This document shows positions 36,680 through 48,299 of a stretch of DNA of 64,000 bases, one piece after another. Position 1 is the stretch's first letter, and each line of letters starts with the position of its first letter. The notes below the pieces were generated by a model. The model was not told the origin of the DNA. It searched no databases and was given only the letters and a program-made list of their open reading frames with translations. Source of the stretch: Tetracentron sinense (Eukaryota; Streptophyta; Magnoliopsida; Trochodendrales; Trochodendraceae); contig CM026570.1 of the NCBI GenBank assembly GCA_015143295.1, positions 2,566,047 through 2,630,046 on the forward strand, in the 5' to 3' direction. The position numbers were made by a program, and so were the translations under genes.

Positions 36680-37178
36680 GTTGGCACAGTCTCACAATTC
36701 AAATTTTTTCCCAAAGTTTCACTACGCTAGCAACACGTGATTAGGATAAGGTTTGAGGCATTCCTTAGTCTCAACCAAAAACAAATGTTTATTAGCTAAG
36801 AATAAGTCTATGGGTGAGGGAGAGAGAAATGAGGACTTAGTCACACTTGCATTGCATGGTTCTCCACAAGACTATCTATAATATTTGGTATATCTCTTAC
36901 GCTTGCGCTTCCTCTTCATTGCCAGTACGTTCACATTTTGCAGGCACCAAATAAAATAGAAATTTAAAAAGTAAACAGAAAAGACGAAAAGAGATAAAAT
37001 AAAATAAAAAGATTATGAGTTTATTTACTTCATGCATTGAGGGTGATCATAGAGATAAGAACTGTTCAAAATTAGACAGCTTCAAGTTGCTAGTAATTGT
37101 TTACAGCTACACACGTTTTCATTTACAAAGTAAAACCCACCACCACCAGTCTTTGTATTTCTCTCTATGTTTCTTCAT

Positions 37179-37187
37179 CTATAAATA
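37179..37187 (+). promoter_or_regulatory. TATA box of peroxidase A
   Basis: CTATAAATA about 130 bp before the start codon, conserved in the same context (TTCATCTATAAATACTCTAC) at B and C. Confidence 0.65.
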
Positions 37188-37315
37188 CTCTACTAGGATC
37201 CTTTGCTTCAACACACCCATCTCCTGATCCAGCTCTCTTTGTCAATCTCTCTCAATAACTATTTCAATAGAAGACTGGTTAATTCCCTTGATCTATCTCT
37301 TGCTCTTATACCAAT

Positions 37316-38456
37316 ATGTCGAGCTTTTGGGGTTGTAAGATTCAAATGCCGACCCTGCTCTCTTGCTTGATTTTATTTTTCACTATATCCACAATGGCGT
37401 CGGTGTCATCGGCATCTCTAAAAGTGGGCTTCTATCGATCAAACTGCCCTTCTGTGGAGACGATTGTGCGAAAAGCTGTAAACAAGGTGGTGTCTCGCAA
37501 TCCTGGCATAGCTGCTGGACTCATTCGGATGCATTTTCATGACTGTTTTGTTAGGGTACACACTTTAAACTTGGTCACTCAAAGCTTTTGGGTTTGTCTA
37601 AAGATTAGAGTTAAGAACTATTGTTACTGTGGTGGTGGTGCACTGGTACTAATCATGTTTCTGTTGTATTCTTTATCAGGGTTGCGATGCTTCAATCCTA
37701 CTCGATTCAACACCAGGAAAAGAATCAGAGAAAGAACATCCTGCTAACAACCCAAGCTTGCGAGGCTTCGAGGTAATTGATGAGGCAAAGGCCCAAATTG
37801 AAGCTCTATGCCCCAAGACTGTCTCATGCTCAGACATCCTTGCATTTGCCGCTCGTGATAGTGCCTTCATGGCCGGAGGAATCAACTATGCTGTCCCGGC
37901 AGGGCGTCGTGATGGACGGGTATCTCTCAAAGATGAACCAACTCAAAACCTCCCACCTCCTTCATTTGATGCCAAGCAACTCAAGGACAACTTTGCGCGT
38001 AAAGGGTTGTCTCTAGACGAAATGGTGACACTCTCTGGGGCACACTCAATTGGAGTTTCACACTGTTCTTCCTTCTCAAATCGTCTCTATTCCTTTAATG
38101 CCACTCACCCACAAGATCCTTCTATGGATCCCAATTATGTAACCTTCTTGAAAACCAAGTGTCCTCGATCATCAAGCAATGGAGATGGCCGAGACCCGAC
38201 GGTGCCACTCGATGTTCTAACACCCAATAGGTTGGACAACAAATACTATATGGGTTTGAAGAACCATCGTGGCCTATTGACATCGGACCAGACTCTCCTG
38301 AGCAGCCCCTCGACCGCATGGATGGTGAGGAATAATGCAAAACATTCTTCTGCTTGGACCAACAAGTTTGCAGCGGCAATGGTGCACATGGGTTCCATTG
38401 ATGTTCTTACAGGCACCAAGGGTGAGATCAGGAAGAACTGTAGGATTGTGAATTAG
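37316..38456 (+). CDS. Class III peroxidase, copy A (two exons)
   Basis: Secreted haem peroxidase using H2O2 to oxidise phenolic substrates in the cell wall. Exon 1 is 37316-37555, the intron 37556-37679 (GTACAC to TATCAG, phase 0) and exon 2 37680-38456, giving 338 residues, normal for the family. Residues 1-33 are a signal peptide; the mature part begins near [12 protein letters not shown]. Distal site RMHFHDCF: Arg71, His75, Asp76. Proximal haem site LSGAHSIG with His202. Eight family cysteines are present (44, 77, 82, 124, 130, 209, one in KTKCP, one in KNCRIVN). The intron falls in the classic FVR/GCDAS position; the other introns common in the family are absent. Exon 1 differs from copy B at about 22 of 240 sites, but exon 2 at only 3 of 777. 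It resembles peroxidase 5-like proteins; substrate not predictable. Confidence 0.93.
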
Positions 38457-38652
38457 GCTTTCCTAGCTTTACCACTACTGCGAACTCGGAATTGTTTGTA
38501 TTCTTGCTTTCTTTTGTTATGTTTTTGTTTTCCTTCTTCTTTATTGTCCTAATTCAAGTTGGATAATTTATAAATTGAATGTTCAAGCAGTCAATGAGAA
38601 GTGTGATAAAATATTGATGATTTTCTTATTGAAAGAATCATTGAGAACAAGG
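38457..38652 (+). other. 3' flank of peroxidase A
   Basis: T-rich untranslated sequence, similar to the 3' flanks of B and C for about 190 bp and then interrupted by a MITE. A near-consensus poly(A) signal is not obvious. Confidence 0.5.
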
Positions 38653-39044
38653 CTCAGGATTCTCTCGAGTTCAAACCGGGGAGACTCTCTCCGGTTTGAA
38701 CCCCTAGAGGTCGCCACGTGTCTCCTTTGACACCCCTTAACCATGGGTAAGGTTCACCCACCCCTAGGGTTCACCCATCCATCCTTGTTTTTTTTTTTTA
38801 AAAATATTAATTCTTTTTTTTAAAATTAAAAGCTGTTTTAATTATTTAAAAAACTCTAAAAACAGTTTTTTTAATTTAAAAAATAATAATTAATATATAT
38901 AAAAAAAACCAAGGATGGGTGGGTGAACCCTAGGGGTGGGTGAACCTCACCCATGGTTAAGGGGTGTCAAAGGAGACACGTGGCGACCTCTAGGGGTTCA
39001 AACCGGAGAGAGTCTCCCCGGTTTGAACTCGAGAGACTCCTGAG
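38653..39044. mobile_element. Foldback MITE in the 3' flank of peroxidase A
   Basis: Almost perfect palindrome: CTCAGGATTCTCTCGAGTTC pairs with GAACTCGAGAGACTCCTGAG, and CCTAGAGGTCGCCACGTGTC with GACACGTGGCGACCTCTAGG. The corresponding sites downstream of B (47470) and C (59600) lack it, so copies B and C show the empty site. Contains the G-box-like CCACGTGT in both arms. Confidence 0.82.
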
Positions 39045-39549
39045 CCTATGCCATTTGATTCTTGCAAAATGTATTCCTAATATCGAAAAACCATAGCCGT
39101 GGGAGTCGAAATTGCAACTGCTCCATCTCCACTTCTTAATTTTAGTTCGGTTCGGTTTCAAATTGGAACAAACCAGAACCGAATCGCATAAATTCGGTTT
39201 AAGCAAAACCATACCCAGAACCGAACTGAGCTTGTAAAATATCGAACCAAACCCGGACCATGGTGGTCAGTTCGGTCCGGTTCACGATTTGACCCGTACC
39301 CATGTGCACCCCTACTTGCAAGCAATCATCTACATTACACTGAGTGAGTTTATATAGAAAATGGTAGACACTGATAACGTAATAGAAACCCAGCCCAATC
39401 TAAACATAATATCAACAGATTCCTAAATAATAGGTACTAATCTATGAATATATGAGATATCGTGTATCTCATAGAAATTAAATTATTATTAAAGTTCCCG
39501 TAACCCTCTTCCTTCATTAGGAATGCTAGCTCCACTCTCAATCAACTCA
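39045..39549. other. Spacer with GGTTCGG-rich element
   Basis: About 39140-39320 is rich in GGTTCGGTTT and inverted AACCGAAC words and ends in CACCCCTAC, which resembles hAT subterminal DNA; ends not defined. No gene. Confidence 0.35.
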
Positions 39550-39844
39550 TACTCTCATCCTCTACCAACCACGTGTCTATTTTTTTGTGAAAAAGTGCTT
39601 TAATCAATGAAAAATGGATAGGTGATTGGTGGAGAGTGAGAATAGAGGTTGACGGAGAGTAGCGCTAACACTTCTCTTTCCTTCATACAAAATTTTATTA
39701 GGAGAATACAGTGATTAGAGTATTGTAATAAGGTAAGTGAAATACACTACATCATTCTATTTCATCACAGTATTATATTAGCATCAATAACGGATAGAAT
39801 CATTCAGTGTACACGTATTGACGCTCACCGGGGCTTCGGATCTG

Positions 39845-39985
39845 ACTAGAAAATGGTTTATTGGCGTTAAGCATGAAATTTTCAAAATGCAACTTTCATT
39901 TCCTTAAACCTCAGTTTAGACAGTTCTATATTTGAAATTGAAATATGGAGAGCTTGAGATTAATGACTGCAATTTGACCGTGTTT
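39845..39985 (+). pseudogene. Relic resembling the last ACLA intron
   Basis: CTAGAAAATGGTTTATTGGC through GGAGAGCTTGAGATTAATGA resembles 31532-31660, the 3' part of the intron between the two ACLA-like exons (roughly three quarters identical). The following coding exon is not present here; a MITE begins at 39998. The same relic is at 51995-52140. It may instead be an unrecognised repeat present at both places. Confidence 0.5.
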
Positions 39986-39997
39986 GACAAATGAGAC

Positions 39998-40330
39998 CAA
40001 ATCCTCTAAGGTGATAACCAGATTTGCAAATCCGGTTATCATCCCTGATGTCGCCACATGTCCCTTTTGACACCTCTTAACTGTGGTTAAGATTCACCCA
40101 CCCCAAGGGTTCAACCACCCATCCTTGGTTTTTTTTTAAAAAAAATTAATTTTTTCATAAATATTTTAATATTAAATTTTTTTTAAGAAAAAACCAAGGA
40201 TAGGTGGGTGAATCCTAGGGTAGAGATGAGTGAATCTTAACCACAGTTAAGGGGTGTTAACAAGGACACGTGGGGACTCAGTGGCATAACTAGATTCCCC
40301 ATAATCCGGTTATAACCGTAGAGGATTTGA
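39998..40330. mobile_element. Foldback MITE
   Basis: CAAATCCTCTAAGGTGATAA pairs with the inverted TTATAACCGTAGAGGATTTG, and CTTAACTGTGGTTAAGATTC with GAATCTTAACCACAGTTAAG. Present in both copies of the segmental duplication (52152-52464), so older than it. Confidence 0.8.
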
Positions 40331-40369
40331 TTCCTTATGGGGGCTGTTTCTTTACATGTCTGTGTTCCT

Positions 40370-40690
40370 TCCTTCCACTCGCCATGTGTCCCTTTTAACC
40401 CCTTTTAACCTTGGTTAAGGTTTATTAATTCAGGAGTTAATTTTTTTAAAAACCAAGAGTAGATGTATGAACTTAGGAGTGAGTGAATTCTTAACCACAA
40501 TTAATGGGTATTAAAAGGGACACGTGTCCCTTTTAACCTATTTAAGATTTATTAAGTTAGGAGTTAATTTTTTGTTTCTTTCTAATTAGTTAGTGTAGAT
40601 GTATGGACCCTAGGAGGTGAGTGAATCTTAATTAACTATAGTTAATAGGTGTTAAAAGTGACAAGTGGTGAGAAAGGGTGGCACATGCAT
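40370..40690. mobile_element. Foldback MITE, compound
   Basis: Three related arms with GTGTCCCTTTTAACC or its inverse and TTAGGAGTTAATTTTTT lie in one stretch, which looks like one element partly duplicated or inserted into a relative. Repeated at about 52500-52820. Confidence 0.55.
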
Positions 40691-41742
40691 TCCGTTGGGC
40701 AGAATGGCGGGAAAGAATCCATCTCCATATCTACTACTTATATTATAAGATTTTCTCTCTTTGGTCTCCAAACTCCCATCCCTCCAATCCTATAATTTCT
40801 ATTTTATATATGACATGTTACTTTTCTCTTTAACCCCCACTATTCAAGTTTGGGACCTACTATCTCATCCTAGAGCCCTCTCTATCTCTACTATTGTAGA
40901 GTTATCCCTTATCTCCAAGATTCGAACTCTTGCAGATAGGTTGGGACCCACTATCTCATCCTAGAGCCCTCTCTATCTCCATTACTGTAGAGTCCTCTCT
41001 TATCTCCAACCCTTGGGTGTATTAATTTAAATTTAATACTAAGAAATTTATTATTTTTCATTAGATGTTATTAAAATAATAATTTTATTATTTATAAAAT
41101 CAATTAATTAATACAAATAATTATGTCTATCAAATGAAAAAGCTTATATTATTAAAAATAAAATTTATAAATATTCTTAAAATATATCACTTAATATTTA
41201 AATGAGTAATTCCATATCAGAACCCCTCTTATCCTTAAATGACATGCAGGTGTATGCTATAAAACTATTTCCTTTGGTAGACCCGACTTTTAAAATTTTG
41301 GACAAATCAGGACCTAACTTGACGTTAACTTTAGTCTGTCTATATTTTCACATGAAATACCGAGAATACCCCCACTCAAGTGATATCTCATAGAATGATT
41401 TTTACCTTTTTAAAGGTGCAAGAATGTGCATTAGCTACAATCCCTATTGTAGACACATGCAGGAAGTATATTCTCATTTAACAATGCCAAAAATAACCCC
41501 ACATGAGTGGTTTTTTCTGGAATAACTATATTACTCTTCTTAAAGGTGCAAGAGTGTTTAAAATTGAGCAATAGTTCACTCCACTGGCGAGGATAGATGG
41601 GTGAACCTTAGGGGTGAGTGAATCTTAACCACAATTAAATGGAGTTAAGAGGAGGATGCCATTAGAAGGGACCTGAGATGCATCTCCTCCCATCACCGAC
41701 AAAGGATGTGATATTTTCCTTTAAAATTTTCATGTTATTAAC

Positions 41743-41925
41743 TTGGTGAGGGTAGTAGGCTCAACTACTACCCTAATTTGTGATAGGCATTGTAAAAGTA
41801 GAAGAAAATTGCATATACATTTTCTTGGCGATGGTAGTAGGCTCCAAGATGTGACTCAACCCGTTCTAGAATATCTCAACAGCCCCTATGGCACGGTCAT
41901 GGCTCTCATGGAAATGAGAAATTAA
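41743..41925 (+). other. Short open frame inside the MULE, unknown
   Basis: Reads 60 residues including FLGDGSRLQDVTQPVLEYL and is identical in the second copy (53879-54061). No domain recognised. It could be a captured host fragment or chance. Confidence 0.25.
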
Positions 41926-42969
41926 AATCTGATTCCACTATTTCTTGAGCTTAGTTCCTAACTTTAATCTTTAACCTCTCTCCTTCATAATATATATTTT
42001 TTTAATTAACATGAAAGGATTCACTCCTCCATATAAAAGATCATACAGTTAGAAGGTTTTGCTCCTTAGCTAAGATATGAAAGAAAGTGATTAAACGAAC
42101 TCAAACTCTTGGGTTGTTCATAATTTAATAAAAACCATCACAATAAAACTACCAAGATGAAATAAGGAAAAAAATTGATAACTTCAAAATAGATTACCAT
42201 ACTTTTTTAATGGGAAGTCCAAACTGCAATAAAATCCTCTACCTATGTCAAAGACTCAGCAAACTAAGATCAAGTAGTAATCCAATAGATCGAACCTTCA
42301 AAATGGATCTTGTTGTTTCTTGTGTTCTCTTACTCTTCTCATCCCTACCCAATTTTGAGATGGGGTGACAAAACATGTACAGGTTATGTTATGCAACATC
42401 GACAATTTTATTTCATGGAGAACAACAAAATGATATACCCTGCAAAATTCAATTACACCATCATTTTAGATTGATGTCAATTCACATTGAAAATGACTGA
42501 TACACCATGCAAAAATCTTCAGCCATAAGAAATGCTAGGCCATCCAAATTGTTCATCCAAAATCTTAATTAATCCGGAGTCATATCACCCATACAAATAA
42601 CATGAAGCCTCATGTCATTAAAACTACAAAAATATTACAGAAAAGAACATTAGTAGTTATCTCTGAGTTTTCCTTAATTTAACTTGAAATTGAACAAAAT
42701 ATTCTTCAACTTCACTTCTTGTGCAAAATGGCGGTATGTCGCTCCACTATATCCACATCTTCAATTTTGTCGTCATCAATAATCCTGCATGGTCGTATAT
42801 ATAAGCATAACAACATCGATATGCAAGAAGCATACTAATTAATCATAAAAGTTCTTTTTGCATATGTCAACATCCATACAACTATTAGTAATATTCATTA
42901 CAAAAACTCCACTTACCGACCCATTTGCATATATGAAAAGGCATACCTGAATGTACTAAGAGACTCATA

Positions 42970-44120
42970 TCAAATTTTACTCATTGAACTAGATGATCCT
43001 CCATGCAAAGTAGAAGATCCTTGATTGTTGATAGATTTTTTGCATGTTCTAGAATTGTGGCTTAACTCATTACATCGTTTGCATCTCGTAGTTCCCTTTT
43101 GACTTTGTTGTAGTTCATCAGCGTCACGTCTCCTATTCTTTTTTGGCTTACCAGGCCTACAACATTGATGTGGTGGGCCAATACTGTATTCCAATTCTGG
43201 AACATTCCATTGTTTCTTATCTGGCATTGGATGCACTAAATTAGCGTATTGTTCCCTGTATATAGGGAGATAGAAACAATCTGTACAAATATCTTCAATA
43301 CGATGCCTTGTATGAAGGATAACAGAAACGTGACGACATGGTAACCCCGATAACTGCCACCTATGACAAGAACAAGTGCGCAATGAGAGATGAAGTGAGG
43401 ATCTTCGTAATCCTATGTCAACCTCATATTCATCCATACTAGAATAACGAATAATGAAATTCTCTACCTTTTTTTAAAAAAAATCTCAGTAAGCTTCTTC
43501 TATATCATGCTCCCCACAATATTCCCATTTTCAAGTTTTTTTTTGCATTCTCTCTTCATTCACAAAACTGAGTCATCAACTAAGCCCGAATAAAGTCAAC
43601 TAAATCGATAACAGACATGAATTTGACCTTTGATATCCAATTATTAAATGACTCAGTAAATTATTGTTTAAAAAATCACATTTACATCTTTCATCGAAAT
43701 GCGACCTACTCCATTCTGTAAGATTTTTATTCATCATCCATTGATATGTTGATGGACTCATTACTTTTATCTTTGCTAAGACAACATTGAACTCTAACAT
43801 AGTGTAAGTGGTTGTTGCCTTTCAAAATAGATTTTTTAAAAATCAAACTGACATTATCTTTCTTAAAGTTCTTGTATATGTGACGTACACATAATCGATG
43901 ATCTACCATAGGAAACACTAGATGAGACCTTCTGTCTATCTAAAATAAAAGTCATGTGTCTCTCATTGCCGATTACCATAAGTAGATTCTCCAAAAACCA
44001 TGCCCAACTCACTTCTTTTTCAATTTCGACAAGAAAAAAAACTAATGAAAATAATCCATTATCGGCATCTAAAGCTACTGCTGCAAGCAATACTCCCTTT
44101 ATTTCTCCTTTAAATGACAT
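42970..44120 (-). pseudogene. MuDR-type transposase remnants
   Basis: Read on the - strand from right to left: a MULE catalytic-domain segment GVLLAAVALDADNGLFSLVF and EVSWAWFLENL (44120-43863); a segment HRLCVRHIYKNFKKDN (43918-43727); a later conserved part with MSPSTYQWMM (43800-43600); and the C-terminal SWIM zinc finger CSCHRWQLSGLPCRHVSVIL with a trailing knuckle CKRCNELSHNSRTC (43437-42970). The pieces are in different frames separated by stops, so this is a dead transposase of a plain DNA transposon. Order and spacing match the Mutator transposase. Confidence 0.85.
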
Positions 44121-44525
44121 CCATCTATGTCAATCACAGACTTATATCTTTGAAAGCCTCAAATTGATGCACGAAAGGAGATAAATAAATGATGAAATGC
44201 ATGATCATACATCACTTTATACCTAATTTGAAGGGAAAAAAATTAGTAACATTACACACTTGAAAACAAATATCGAGGATGAAGCTTAGGGTGACATTCT
44301 TTGTAGCAATTTCGCTTCGCTTTTTTTAACGGGTGACATTCTTTATAAAAAGTGACATTCTTCGATTCCCCAACCAACATTGCTTTTTTTTTTTTTAAAA
44401 AAAATATGGGTTTAGATTCGTGTCCTGAATCTTAGGGATTTCTCTACCCCATTTGGGGATGAAGTTTAGGGTTTACTTTCATCACCCCAATCAATTAAAA
44501 AAAAAAACTTTTTTAGAAATACCTT

Positions 44526-44759
44526 TTGGTTAGCTGCAATCTGGTGAGTTGCAAAGTTTCTTCAATGGAGGAATCTGTTGCCTCCTTTGGACTTGATTCT
44601 CTTGGAGAGGACTTGATATTGCCTAAACTTCTGAGTGACTTTGTAGCAATGAAGAACTTGTGTAAGCAAAGGGTTAGAGACTTAAAGTGCAAAACAAGAA
44701 AGGAGCTTATTATGGGGGGTATTTTTGGTATTGCAATCAATAATATATATGTTCGTTAG
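44526..44759 (+). other. Short open frame near the MULE right end
   Basis: 77 residues with SVASFGLDSLGEDLILPKLL. The second copy (56663-56896) differs by one residue (Asn to Ser). It lies just inside the right inverted repeat. No domain recognised; possibly a transduplicated host exon. Confidence 0.3.
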
Positions 44760-45147
44760 CTAAAATTAACGTTGGGTCTTAATTCGTCCAATATTTTAAA
44801 AGTCGGGTCTGCCAAAGGAAATAGTTTTAAAGCAGGCACCTACATGTCATTTAAGGATAAAAGGGGTTCCGATATGGAATTACCCCATATTTAAATAAAT
44901 AATATTATTTAATTCTAGATGTTCTTAAATTTTTACCTTTCGCATGGTGTCTTTGCTAGTTTATATATATTTAATAATAAGCTAGTTTGGTATTTTTACC
45001 AGGGTCTGGGAGGCCAACTCAAATGCAACCAATTACACACATGGAACCAAATCGCCCAGTTCACAGGTCCAAATCTCAACCCAAACCCCATGTAGGGTGA
45101 GTTCGATGGGTTCAGAAAGTCGCCACCCTTGTATTTGATTAGTATTA

Positions 45148-45314
45148 GTCTTTGGGTACTCCCAAATCCTAACCCTTTATCTCAATTATTAAATTGTTAG
45201 GATTATAGTTGATGAGGCATTAGAAAAGATAAAATAAGTCAACTCTAATGCTGACCCTTAATGATTAGTTATAAACGGTTAGGGTTAGGGAGTATATTTG
45301 GGAGTACCATAGAC
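45148..45314. mobile_element. Small MITE upstream of peroxidase B
   Basis: GTCTTTGGGTACTCCCAAAT pairs with TTTGGGAGTACCATAGAC. About 167 bp. Same insertion as upstream of A and C, so it predates the copies. Confidence 0.7.
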
Positions 45315-45500
45315 GATGGCCCAGTTTGACAATTCAATTTTTTTTCAAAAGTCTCACGATTGAATCATTGATGCTAGCAACACTGATTGATTGAGATAAG
45401 GTTTTAGGCATTCCTGAGTTGAGACAAATGTTTATTAGCTGAGAATAAGTCTATGGGTGAGGGAGCGAGAAATGAGGACTTGGTCACACTTGCATTGCAG

Positions 45501-45783
45501 GGTTCTCCTCAAGACTTTAATCTTTGATATATCCCTTACTCTTCCTCTACATTGCCAGTACGTTGACATTTTGCTAGGCACTAAATAAAATAGAAATTTA
45601 AAATGTAAACAGAAAAAAATCAAAAGAGATTAAAAAAAAAATGGTTCTCCTCAAGACTATAATCTTTGATATATCTCTTACTCTTCCTCTACATTGCCAG
45701 TACGTTGACATTTTGCTAGGCACTAAATAAAACTTAAATTTAAAAAGTAAACAGAAAAAATCAAAATAGATTAAAAAAAAAAA
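45501..45783 (+). repeat. 142-bp tandem duplication in the peroxidase B promoter region
   Basis: GGTTCTCCTCAAGACT starts at 45501 and again at 45643. Both units run through TTGCCAGTACGTTGACATTT to AAATAAAAC/TAG and a purine-rich tail. Copy A has one unit only (about 36860-37010); C has two (57639-57922). Confidence 0.85.
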
Positions 45784-45955
45784 GATTATATGAGTTTCTT
45801 TACTTCAAGCATGGAAGGTGATCAAGAGATAGAACTGTTCAAAGTTAGACAGCTTCAAGTTGCTGGTTATTGCTTACAGGCTTACAGCTACACACGCTTT
45901 CATTTACAAAGTAAAACCCACCATCACCAGTCTTTGTATTTCTCTCTTTCTTCAT

Positions 45956-45964
45956 CTATAAATA
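45956..45964 (+). promoter_or_regulatory. TATA box of peroxidase B
   Basis: CTATAAATA, about 160 bp before the start codon. The leader that follows has a CCATCT hexamer run (about five units) and a CT run absent from copy A. Confidence 0.65.
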
Positions 45965-46123
45965 CTCTACTAGGATCCTTTACTTCAACCCACCCATCTC
46001 CATCTCCATCTCCATCTCCATCTCCAGCTCTCTCTCTCTCTCTCAATAACAAAGCAGGCTGCCAAGCTATTACCTTCAATAGAAGATTGGTTTCCTTGAT
46101 CTATCTCTTTTTCTTATAATACC

Positions 46124-47274
46124 ATGTCGAATTTTTTGGGTTGCAATATTCAAATGCCGACCTTGCACTTTTGCTTGATTTTATTTTTGACTATATCCAC
46201 TATTGCATCGGTGTCATCGGCATCTCTAAAAGTAGGATTCTATCGTTCAAATTGTCCTTCTGCGGAGACGATTGTGAGAAAAGCTGTAAACAAGGCGGTG
46301 TCTAGCAATCCTGGCATAGCTGCTGGACTTATTCGGATGCATTTTCATGACTGTTTTGTTAGGGTACACACTTTAAACTTGGTCTCTGATCAATGGTTAC
46401 TTTTTATTTTCTCTAAATATTGAGATAAGGACTAATATTGCTTGTTACTGTGGTGGTGGCACTAATATAATCATGTTCTGTTGTTTTATTTTTTCAGGGT
46501 TGTGATGCTTCAATCCTACTCGATTCAACACCAGGAAAAGAATCAGAGAAAGAACATCCTGCTAACAACCCAAGCTTGCGAGGCTTCGAGGTAATTGATG
46601 AGGCAAAGGCCCAAATTGAAGCTCTATGCCCCAAGACTGTCTCATGCTCAGACATCCTTGCATTTGCCGCTCGTGATAGTGCCTTCATGGCCGGAGGAAT
46701 CAACTATGCTGTCCCGGCAGGGCGTCGTGATGGACGGGTATCTCTCAAAGATGAACCAACTCAAAACCTCCCACCTCCTTCATTTGATGCCAAGCAACTC
46801 AAGGACAACTTTGCGCGTAAAGGGTTGTCTCTAGACGAAATGGTGACACTCTCTGGGGCACACTCAATTGGAGTTTCACACTGTTCTTCCTTCTCAAATC
46901 GTCTCTATTCCTTTAATGCCACTCACCCACAAGATCCTTCTATGGATCCCAATTATGTAACCTTCTTGAAAACCAAGTGTCCTCCACCATCAAGCAATGG
47001 AGATGGCCGAGACCCGACGGTGCCACTCGATGTTCTAACACCCAATAGGTTGGACAACAAATACTATATGGGTTTGAAGAACCATCGTGGCCTATTGACA
47101 TCGGACCAGACTCTCCTGAGCAGCCCCTCGACCGCATGGATGGTGAGGAATAATGCAAAACATTCTTCTGCTTGGACCAACAAGTTTGCAGCGGCAATGG
47201 TGCACATGGGTTCCATTGATGTTCTTACAGGCACCAAGGGTGAGATCAGGAAGAACTGTAGGATTGTGAATTAG
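46124..47274 (+). CDS. Class III peroxidase, copy B (two exons)
   Basis: Exon 1 is 46124-46363, the intron 46364-46497 (GTACAC to TTTCAG) and exon 2 46498-47274: 338 residues with the same signal peptide plan, distal RMHFHDCF and proximal LSGAHSIG sites and full cysteine set as copy A, so it should be an active secreted peroxidase. Mosaic history: exon 1 and everything upstream for about 6.8 kb is nearly identical to copy C (one difference in exon 1), while exon 2 is nearly identical to copy A (3 of 777 differences, against about 15 to copy C). The only residue changes from A in exon 2 are in the Arg-Ser after KTKCP, which is Pro-Pro here. Confidence 0.93.
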
Positions 47275-47920
47275 GCTTTCCTAGCTTTACCACTACTGCA
47301 AACTCGGAATTGTTTGTATTCTTGCATTCTTTTGTTATGTTTTTGTTTTCCTTCTTCTTTATTGTCCTAATTCAAGCGTAAATTGATTTGGATAATTTAT
47401 AAATTGAATGTTCAAGCTGTCAATGAAAAGTGTGATTAAATGCAGATTTTCTTATTGAAAGAACCATTCAGAACAATATACCATGTGATTAATCTTCAAA
47501 CATGTAATTAGACCATAGCCATCGGGGCGTAATTGCATCTGCTCCATCTCCTAAGACTATCATTGTGTAGTCCACCAGGAAACAGCGTGTAACTATACTC
47601 ATTGACAAAGCCAAGGCTATCGCAAACATTCAAGACTAACCTCACCCTTTGAGCCTTGTGGCTCACCTGCCCTTAAAAATACTCGAATCCAACAAGCCTT
47701 AATTACTTGAGCTCCTGCAAGGCTGCAATGTTAGCCAGTGTGACCGAGTACATGATCACAAAGTTGGATCCATCTATTGTTTAAGTGTTACACACCTTAC
47801 AGTGATCTTTACCACCTCTTGACATTTCCATCATCAACTAAAACTGATGACTGATGGGCACTAAGAAGCAGCTTCATTCCGCTTACAAGCTGGGCATTTC
47901 TAGATACTGAGTTACATTAC
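47275..47920. other. 3' flank of peroxidase B and spacer
   Basis: Untranslated and intergenic sequence shared with the flank of C to about 47690 (marker AGTCCACCAGGAAACAGCG at 47571, and 59870 in C). The flanks differ by roughly 10 %, far more than the upstream regions. Nothing else recognised. Confidence 0.5.
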
Positions 47921-48141
47921 GGGCAAAAGATTAGCTCTGGTGGCTGCCCGAGCTAAGCGCTCGGGCATTCACAAACAATAAGACACCTGTTTGAAAATCA
48001 TGGGCAGAAATCATTTCACCTATCCCATCATTTTGACTTCTGCCCAACTGACGATTTTTTCCTTTAAAAATGCCACTTGCCTTATGATTTGCGGATGCCC
48101 GAGCGCTTAGCTCGGGCAGCCACCAGAGCTAATCTTTTGCC
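47921..48141. mobile_element. MITE with GGGCAAAAG ends
   Basis: GGGCAAAAGATTAGCTCTGG at the left pairs with CCAGAGCTAATCTTTTGCC at the right; inside, CCCGAGCTAAGCGCTCGGGC forms a second palindrome in each arm. Related ends occur at 59691-59849. Confidence 0.75.
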
Positions 48142-48299
48142 GTTACAACTTCACAAAATACTCCTAAGTTCTTTTTAGGAATGCTAGCCCTACTCTCAAT
48201 CAACCTATACTTTCACCCATAACCAAGCACCTGTTCACTTTTTGATGAAAATGTGCTTTAATCACTGCAAAGTGGACAAGTGATTGGTTGTGGGATACT

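Larger units (their letters stand above)
41204..44886 (-). mobile_element. Mutator-like element, left copy, degenerate
   Basis: About 125-bp terminal inverted repeats: 41204-41335 against 44763-44886, sharing GTAATTCCATATC, CTTATCCTTAAATGACATG and GACCCGACTTTTAAAAT. ATATTTAAAT lies outside both ends (41194-41203 and 44887-44896), a 10-bp target duplication. Transposase remnants lie on the - strand at 42970-44120. Copied with the surrounding segment to 53340-57023. Confidence 0.87.
39550..46363. repeat. Segmental duplication, left copy (to exon 1 of peroxidase B)
   Basis: Matches 51708-58495 base for base at very high identity; in one 840-bp stretch checked by eye I counted six differences (about 0.7 %). 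It includes two foldback MITEs, a 3.7-kb Mutator-like element, the upstream region and exon 1 of a peroxidase. Identity falls sharply in the intron after exon 1 (about 6-8 %). The start at 39550 is the point where the match to 51708 begins. Confidence 0.9.

Noticed and set aside
37316-37747. Peroxidase A as a truncated single-exon protein of 143 residues
   Set aside because: The frame runs through a normal GT-AG intron; the spliced form gives the complete peroxidase, and the same junction is kept in B and C.
37676-38379. Antisense and shifted open frames over peroxidase exon 2 (also at B and C)
   Set aside because: They overlap a clearly coding exon with full catalytic motifs and recur only because exon 2 is copied.
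47540-47780. Possible host gene fragment on the - strand
   Set aside because: Short runs without stop are present but the reading is interrupted and I do not recognise the protein; shared only with the flank of peroxidase C.
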